Shown in pieces: positions 57,463 to 64,000 of a stretch of 64,000 bases of DNA. Source of the DNA: Chondrus crispus. Its lineage: Eukaryota > Rhodophyta > Florideophyceae > Gigartinales > Gigartinaceae. The stretch lies in the NCBI RefSeq assembly GCF_000350225.1, contig NW_005179210.1, positions 41,378 through 105,377 on the forward strand, given 5' to 3'. Position 1 is the stretch's first letter. Each line of letters opens with the position of its first letter. The position numbers and the translations under genes were made by a program. The notes beneath the pieces were generated by a model, which saw only the letters and a program-made list of their open reading frames with translations, searched no databases and had not been told where the DNA came from.

Positions 57463-58029
57463 TGACGAGCTCCGGCCTCCACCTCTGGAAAGAAGGGTCA
57501 AAAGAGCAAGAGACAGCTTTCCAATGATGAGACCAAGAAACCAACCCGTCAACCTTTTTCATTTCGCCACGGCTCCGCCATCTCCTCGAATATTTCAGGA
57601 AGTCCTGGTTCACCCCCAGCCGCGGAATGTCTTGAACAGAATGAGGCTGCTGCAAAAGGAGCGGCAGGCCATCGCGCCAGTCGTGCCAAGGTCATGAAAG
57701 AGTGCAAGGCCAGCGCGATGGTGTCGGGGATGAGACCCAAATCGCCAAGCCCTGTTCAGGGCGAGGAATCGAACGAATCATTCAACTCAACTCGTGAAAG
57801 GCGGGAGGGCGAAGTCTCTAGAAGAAACAAGGGCGACAGAAGTGCATGGGCAGACTCGGTGAAGTCCAAGGACTCGCAAAAGCGACAGTCTAAGGTCGGA
57901 CCCATTGCCCAGAATTCTACTACGAAGAGGAGATCAAGTGGTTCGACTGAGACACAGCCCGCGAAACGTCCGAAACGTCAGGATCAGTCTGCTGTTTCTG
58001 GCAAGCAGAAGACCTCAGAAGGTATGTAG
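57463..58029 (+). CDS. possible exon of a disordered basic protein
   Basis: Open frame of about 188 codons without an ATG at its left end; the first internal ATG is 57694. Composition is Lys/Arg/Ser/Gln-rich with nuclear-localisation-like runs (GKKGQKSKR; AKRPKRQ). The frame ends at EGM-stop, but the stop overlaps GGTATGTAG, and GTATGT is the typical fungal 5' splice site. The reading may therefore continue into a Pro/Ser/Thr-rich stretch open to 58469. No family recognised. Confidence 0.35.
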
Positions 58030-58474
58030 GGGATTTGGTGGTGGACCTGGAACAGGGCGTGTGGCGGAGAAATGAAAAACGTAGAAAGAAGGGGATATGC
58101 GCTATAAACGGAGGGATGAATTTGCACGTGTGTATAAAGCTGTTGATTTGAGATGGGGGGTCCGTACCTGGGTCTTCGACGGCCGGCGACTTTGTGAAGT
58201 CTCTGCTGAGTGTGAACCATCGGCATCACCGAGGCCATCACTGTTTGTCAGCGTTGTGGCGGCGTGGCGTACCCCGGTACCGTCACCTACTGGTAGGCCA
58301 CCACTCCCATCGACTGGGACATTGCTCATGCCATCAAGCGCTGTTGCAGTTGTATTGACCAACACCCCAACGCCCCTGTCATCTGTGAACGAATTCTCGG
58401 CGAAACGGACGCCTGCGCCCTCATCAAGTTTGGATGAAGTTCCACCGATCGGGACACCAACACCATAGGGTACG

Positions 58475-58687
58475 GTGTTCGTGAATGTAGTTACTGTTGT
58501 AAAACAAATGGAGTACTTCTATTGGACATGTTGTGTGAGTTTGGCCCTGATGTATCTCCTATCACTCCAATTTCTCATAATTATTTACATAGCAGATCGT
58601 GTCCAAGAACGCAAATACAGAAAAATCCCACCTACATCGATAGATGTTGACTTGGTCGATTGGTGTGGACCGGAAAAAAAACGTTGA
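58475..58687 (+). CDS. small hypothetical membrane peptide
   Basis: 70 codons with one strongly hydrophobic segment (residues about 17-41, CCVSLALMYLLSLQFLIIIY) followed by a basic stretch. It follows the possible gene at 57463. No family recognised; length and AT-rich context mean it may be chance. Confidence 0.2.
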   Translation: MFVNVVTVVKQMEYFYWTCCVSLALMYLLSLQFLIIIYIADRVQERKYRKIPPTSIDVDLVDWCGPEKKR

Positions 58688-58689
58688 CG

Positions 58690-60900
58690 GTCGGACACCC
58701 TCGTACTGCTAAAAAAAGTCTCATATCGCCGACACAGTAGCTACAGAAGCACGCGACAGAAGCACACGACAAGGGCTCCAAATAAGACAAGGGCCATGTC
58801 ACGAAAGAAGGCGATGGAGGGGGGATCCACGAGATTTTGAAAGGGACAAGACCGGTAGGAGAAGACGACAGCCCAAGCTTGAAAGTGGGCAAACAGTTGA
58901 TGATTTAGAAAGGGCAACTTCTCTGAAGCTACTGTCCGAGAAGGCCGTCTCAAGGGAGAACCAATAAACTTAGTAAGCGACGAGGTCATGGACGATCCGC
59001 TTTCCGCGTTCCGAAATGGAATTTGTCGCTATCTTTTTCGCACCTGTTTCGCATTCTGTCATGCGTGTGTTAGCCTTTCTAGCATTGCTCCGCGCTGACG
59101 CTATATATAAAGTATTGCTACAGTGAAATGTTTCAAGTCATAAATGACGGAATCTCATGACCCATTCAAGTTATTACCAATACTGCAATCGTGAAACTGC
59201 GGGATGTCCTAACGCGAATGCTATGCTACATTCCCCGCTGGGGTGTGTCTACACCTGGAGGCGAATGTAAAGCGTAGATATCAGCCTACGCACGCACAGA
59301 GGCGTAGGTACGAGCCCTAGTAGAGGTGGGAGTGGGGGCAGTTGCGTGAGAAGCAGCAGCCCGCCATCGGGGTCTACAACAAGCCCTTAGAAGCGGAGGG
59401 CGTGGTATAGCTAGGAAGTGCAGCAGACGAGGAAAGAGGGGGGTGCAGGTTGAGGAGGGAGAGGACTCGAAGTAGCCGTGAAAGGGGGATGTACAGAGGA
59501 TCTAGGCGATAAAATTCGGAGCAGTTGTTGCGAGACCCAACTTCATAATTTAGAGTTCACGTGTATTATGTCTGGCTCCACACTGCAGTCAACTGGCGGA
59601 AGAGGAAGTGGGGTAAGCGGGAAGGGGACAGTGGCGGACTGCAGAAGATATGGAAGGGGACATGGAAATGGGGAGTTTGAGCAGCGCGGGTAGCGGAGAA
59701 ATGGAGAACGTAGAGAGGAGGGGGCATGGGCTACAAAAAGAGGCATGAATGTGCACGAATGTACACGAATGCACAGAGGATGTAGGCGGTAATATCTTAA
59801 GCAGTTGCTGGGAGACGTTACTTTCTAATTAAAATTGGACGCTACAGATCGCTTTATAAATTGACTGGTCTCCACTACGTCAGGCTCTACAATGCGGACA
59901 ACTGGAAGTAGGAAACGTGCAGCAGTTGTTGGGAGACGTTAAATTCAAATAAAAATAGGACGCGACAGATCGCTACAGTATGTAAATACTGATGTCCGTT
60001 ACGTCAGGCTCCGCACTGCGGACAACTGGAAGTAGGAAACATGCAGCAGTTGTTCGAAGACGTTAAATTGTAATTAGAATAAGACGCTACAGATCAATTT
60101 TTGCGTATGACTGGTGTCTATTACGTCACGCCCTGTACCGCATTCAACTTGAGACATGAATGAGATAACATCTTTCTCATAATGCAGCACTTGTCCAGTG
60201 ACTTTACATTTACACCATAATTTCTTGGCGAAAGACATGCCATAAGTAATTAAAGAATTTTCTTACAAATGTAGATACTGATTGGACCCAGTTTTCTGTT
60301 CCAATAATAAATACGATCATTCGCGGCAGGCTGAACGTGTGTGTGCTTTAAGAAATGGTCATTGTGAAAATTCGCGCGTAAAAAAACTCATGCGCAATGT
60401 GGGATTAGAATGACTTGTGAAGTGTATACAGATGAGGTATTTCGAAAAGCATCACAAAAACTTTGAAAGAAAGTAGTGCATCTGAAATATATGATCAGCA
60501 GTTGTCGTACATGCAGACCGCCTAGTCGACATCAAATACAAACTCTGTACATCCACCAGAAAACCATTCCTCATCGGCATACTGACGCGAACCAAAGTAT
60601 ACTGTGCTGTCTAATGAATTCAATCCATATCGTACGTTTCATCCGTAAAACATACATCCTAGTTACAAGCACATAAAAAGTTATTTCAAAACCAGACAAA
60701 CCGAGCTAAAATGGTTTTGTGGCGTTCCACAATCATGTTATCGAGTAACAGGCTCCGATGGCTATATTCCGAAACATCAATCTGATATGTACAGAGCCCT
60801 TCTCGTATATAACCAAGTCCGAGGTTGAGTAGAATGATGGTGTGTAAAGCAACCAGCTGAACGCAACAAAATAAAGTAAAAAATACACAGTGCATCAAAG
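58690..60900. repeat. non-coding interval with ~122-bp tandem repeats and a short duplicated block
   Basis: A ~122-bp unit (GCAGTTGTTGGGAGACGTTA...GGACGC(T/G)ACAGATCG...TACGTCAGGCTC(T/C)-CA-TGCGGACAACTGG) begins near 59,799, 59,923 and 60,045, with a diverged first copy near 59,522. The block GTAGCGGAGAAATGGAGAACGTAG (59,690-59,760) repeats 58,060-58,140. AT-rich sequence without recognised genes fills the rest. Confidence 0.65.
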
Positions 60901-60914
60901 TTAGGGGTTAGGGG
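60901..60914 (+). repeat. telomere-like TTAGGGG pair
   Basis: TTAGGGGTTAGGGG lies six bases before the satellite monomer that opens unit 3. Too short to be a telomere, but it fits an interstitial or target-site telomeric sequence. Confidence 0.5.
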
Positions 60915-60920
60915 ATATTT

Positions 60921-61504
60921 CCTATGTTTAGTTCTGGGGTCAGTTCCCGCGGGACGATACGTTTTTGGCACATGTCAGGATCGATACGTAATGACAAAAA
61001 ACGTATCGTCCAGGCCTGATTCGACGTATGTGCGATTTTGGTACTGTCTACGGTATATGGCCCAAAACGTATCGTGCCGGGCGGTTTTAACGGCGACAGT
61101 TTTCTGGTGGGACGATACGTTTTAGGCCGATTTACACGGCGGCACCCCCATACGCGCTGTATTGGCAACATTGCTGTTGGGAATTTCTGACTAAAATTTT
61201 GCCGACGGCGGCGCACAGCCAATAAAATGTCAGTGCGCAAAATTTAGTTTTTGCCGTGTGCGATTAGAGGCGCATGAGCAATATTATTAACTTCATATTT
61301 ATCACGTACCGTGTCCCTCGTCTGGCAAGATTGTCAGATGCCCAAAACGTATCGTGCTGGGTGGGGCAATTACAGCAGGCAGATTTAGTGGCAGGGCCTT
61401 ATACTGCACTAACAGTGTCCTAATGCGCATGTACGAATTACACAATAAGGCATAAGGTAATTAATTTAATTTATTTGAATTACACAATAAGGCGGAGTAA
61501 TTTA
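60921..61504 (+). repeat. solitary satellite monomer (unit 3)
   Basis: Near-copy of 41966-42508, beginning CCTATGTTTAGTTCTGG. It differs by a short internal duplication of GAATTACACAATAAGGC near 61,435-61,495. Confidence 0.9.
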
Positions 61505-61589
61505 TGTCCTGAACATCAAAGCTTTCTAAGTTATTTACTGCGCGAAATTGAAAAGCGCCGTATGCAGGTTTCGATGATCGTTGCCTCAA

Positions 61590-62400
61590 CGACGCATTTT
61601 GGACGGGTGTGTCAGAGATGCGTTGGGGAGGGATGCGCGCACGATGCGTTCTGGAGAGGTGCGTCTAGGATGCGAGCTGAGGGGGTGCGAGAATGATGCG
61701 TTGGAAGGGGTGCCAGAATGCTACGTTCGAGAGGGGTGCGCTCGTGATGTGTTCTGTAGGGGTGCGCTCATCATTCGTTTTAGAGAGATGCCAGAATGAT
61801 ACGTTCGAGAGGGGTGCTGCCACGACGCGTTCTAAGGGCGTGCGAGATTGATGCGTTCGGGAGGGGTGCGCCCATGATGCGGTCTGGAGGGGCGCGAGAA
61901 CAATGCATTTTGGAAGGGTGCCAGAATGATACGTTCGGGAGGGGTGCGCCCACGATGTGTTCTGAAGGGGTGCGAGAATGATACGTTCGAGAGGGGTGCG
62001 GCCACGACGCGTTCTAGGGGGGTGCGAGATTGATGCGTTCGGGAGGGGTGCGCTCATGATGCGGTCTGGAGGGGCGCGAGAACAATGCATTTTGGAAGGG
62101 TGCGAGAATGATACGTTCGGGAGGGGTGCGCCCACGATGCGTTCTGAAGGGGTGCGAGAATGATACGTTCGAGAGGGGTGCGCCAATGATGCGTTCTGGA
62201 GGGGCGCGAGAACGATGCGTTTTGGAAGGGTGCGAGAATGATACGTTCGGGAGGGGTGCGCCCACGATGCGTTCTGAAGGGGTGCCAGAATGATACGTTC
62301 GAGAGGGGTGCGCCCATGATGCGTTCTGGAGGGGCGCGAGAACGATGCGTTTTGGAAGGGTGCGAGAATGATACTTTGGAGAGGGCTACTCGCAAGACGC
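61590..62400 (+). repeat. 26-bp minisatellite, unit 3 (expanded)
   Basis: Same 26-mers as 42594-43090 but with about 30 units; the extra units form larger duplicated blocks (about 61,800-61,980 resembles 61,980-62,160). Flanks on both sides match those of unit 2. Confidence 0.92.
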
Positions 62401-62753
62401 GTCTTGCAAGGGGCCTGAACGGTGCGTTTGCATGTTTCTTTTCTGTTTCAGCTACTTCGGTAGTAGATGGCCGTTACGAAAGCACAAGTGTAAATTTTGT
62501 GGGGTTGTTTGTGTTGTGGAGAAACAGCAAAACGGCACAATTGGTGAGCATAGCAGTTGGATATGGCGCGACGTAGAAGATGTATAAATGAATGATTCAA
62601 CAAAAACGGCGGGTAGTGATCGCACGGGCACATGGAAATGTGAGGATCGCTGTGACATGTGAATGGTTCCGTTTTCGAGAAGATTGAAGCTTTCTATCGT
62701 TGAGAGATTATTGAAAATGTGGTCCTAATACTGCAGTATGTGGATATCGAAAA

Positions 62754-64000
62754 CTACTGGCAGTCCAGTTGGAGAAGACCTTGATGTATGGCCCAAGCCA
62801 GTGGGAGCCATATTGTCAGAGGCATATCGTCGTTATTCTCGTCAGCGGACTCTATGGATGCATCCGAGAAGATGACGGCTAAGTCCTTCTCAGTGACCCG
62901 GGCCGGGCGGTCACGGAGAACGGAGTTGAAGCGGCAAAGGATTTCGGAAGGGAACAGGTTTTCAGCGATCTGTTGCTGGAAAGACTTCATTCGCCAAAGG
63001 TTCCAGGCGAGTGATATCATAGGACGTAGATCGCAACGACCGTATTGGCCGAATGTGGGGTGAAGTGGTTGGCCAAGGCAGTGCGAGAGGCGGCAATCAT
63101 AGCACTTGAGAGGGACTTTTCTTGGAACGGGGCAAGACGGGACGAAATGGGTCGTAGAGAAACAGGCATAGCAGCTTCTTTCCATGAATGGACAGTCATT
63201 CTGAGGATGTTCCGTACCGGAACGGCGTGGAGAAGCGTGGCATAAGAGACACGTCGTCTTGGTTAGGAAGAGGAATTGAGTTACTAAATGAACCGTGGAT
63301 TCGGTGTCAATTGCCTGGAAGTGACTAAATGGCAACGATAGGGGAGGTGACGGGGAAGGCAAAGGGTTTGTGGGAACATTAGGTTGGGTTTGGCGCGCCA
63401 TACTGGGAGAAGTTCGTAAGCTCTTGAATGAATTTCTTCCGGATGGTGGAAGTGACGCGGGCCGTTTGCCCGAAAGGACTTGCTTCAAAGATGGTGACGC
63501 CGTTGGAAGTGACCGTGGACGGACTGGAAATGGTGCTTGCTGCATTGAAGGTGATGCTGAAGGCAGCAAGTGTTCACTTGATTGTTGTGGGGAGAAGCTA
63601 AGGATTCTTCGAACTGGAGGGGCTGGAGGGGGGTTGGTTGGAGCGGATTGCTCAAGCAAGAGAAGCATTTCATCGAAGTTGTGCTGCGTGGATGTGGTGG
63701 CTCCGATTTGGTTTTGCCGTTGAGGCTCGAGATGGTTTTGATTTTGATCTTGATGTGGAGGTGGCAACTGCGATTGCGATGGTGTGGTGGGAAGCGAATG
63801 TTGCTGAGACTGGGATTGCGAATTTGCATCCCAAGGTCTAGAGGTATCCGGTGTGTGAAATTGTGAACTCTGAGGGGTGTGCGGTGCATTAGTTGGCTGG
63901 GAGGGGAACATAGATCTGCAAACATCGCACCAGACTGCGTGCTTGTCGAAGCGACAGACACCAGAGACTTGGCCATCCATGGCTGTGTAAAGTGCATCTT
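62754..64000 (-). CDS. C2H2 / tyrosine-recombinase-like / RecQ helicase, unit 3 (C-terminal part, runs off window)
   Basis: Frame open from the window edge to the stop at 62754, covering the RecQ zinc cysteines, the Gln/Pro-rich linker and the Cys-rich tail (CLLCHASP, CYACFSTTHFVPSC, CYDCRLSHC). Almost identical to the unit 2 copy, with mostly single substitutions. No lesion in the visible part, so this may be the functional member. The 5' end lies beyond the window. Confidence 0.88.
   Translation of the reverse strand, partial: DALYTAMDGQVSGVCRFDKHAVWCDVCRSMFPSQPTNAPHTPQSSQFHTPDTSRPWDANSQSQSQQHSLPTTPSQSQLPPPHQDQNQNHLEPQRQNQIGATTSTQHNFDEMLLLLEQSAPTNPPPAPPVRRILSFSPQQSSEHLLPSASPSMQQAPFPVRPRSLPTASPSLKQVLSGKRPASLPPSGRNSFKSLRTSPSMARQTQPNVPTNPLPSPSPPLSLPFSHFQAIDTESTVHLVTQFLFLTKTTCLLCHASPRRSGTEHPQNDCPFMERSCYACFSTTHFVPSCPVPRKVPLKCYDCRLSHCLGQPLHPTFGQYGRCDLRPMISLAWNLWRMKSFQQQIAENLFPSEILCRFNSVLRDRPARVTEKDLAVIFSDASIESADENNDDMPLTIWLPLAWAIHQGLLQLDCQ

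Overview
The window looks like a gene-poor, repeat-rich, probably subtelomeric piece of a fungal nuclear genome, most likely basidiomycete-like (inferred). The evidence is a chromodomain Ty3/Gypsy retrotransposon, three copies of a RecQ helicase gene with paired N-terminal C2H2 fingers (fungal telomere-linked helicase style), an intronless eukaryotic ribosomal protein eL33 copy, and telomere-like TTAGGGG and AATCCCC stretches. I see no rRNA, tRNA or CRISPR. Almost every recognisable protein gene is broken by stops, frameshifts or insertions.

Layout. 1-1508: non-coding, with tandem repeats. 1509-6083 and 24490-27787: two copies of a composite repeat, each a low-complexity GGC/AATCCC segment followed by an array of ~552-bp satellite monomers with inverted ends. 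6083-8681 (minus): degenerate gene fusing a DNA amino-methyltransferase to a SET-like domain, cut off by the first array. 9031-10390: hairpin repeats and ~49-bp repeats. 10614-24384 (plus): gene for a zinc-finger/ParB-fold protein, split by an 11,465-bp Gypsy element (11150-22614) with intact LTRs, a 5-bp target duplication and an extra antisense ORF. 27788-29613 (minus): broken tyrosine-recombinase-like gene, cut off by the second array. 29.7-34.8 kb: mostly non-coding, with palindromes and a ~30-bp periodic motif field.

34.8-50.4 kb and 60.9-64.0 kb hold three head-to-tail units of the same design: one satellite monomer, then a 26-bp minisatellite, then a minus-strand gene encoding C2H2 fingers + tyrosine-recombinase-like domain + RecQ helicase + Cys-rich tail. 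Unit 1 has several lesions. Unit 2 has one frameshift and a 1,051-bp solo-LTR-like insertion. Unit 3 is intact as far as it is seen. Between units 2 and 3 (50.4-60.9 kb) lie AT-rich structured repeats, palindromic MITE-like elements, an eL33 pseudogene, a Sel1-repeat fragment and a possible gene for a disordered basic protein.

How it may fit together (inference). The ParB-fold, methyltransferase-SET and recombinase genes occupy one contiguous locus once later insertions are removed, and look like remains of one large mobile or epigenetic element. The RecQ-recombinase units look like a second self-propagating family. Both are associated with the same satellite, which carries many copies of a CGATACGTTTT motif and could be a recognition site for one of these proteins.
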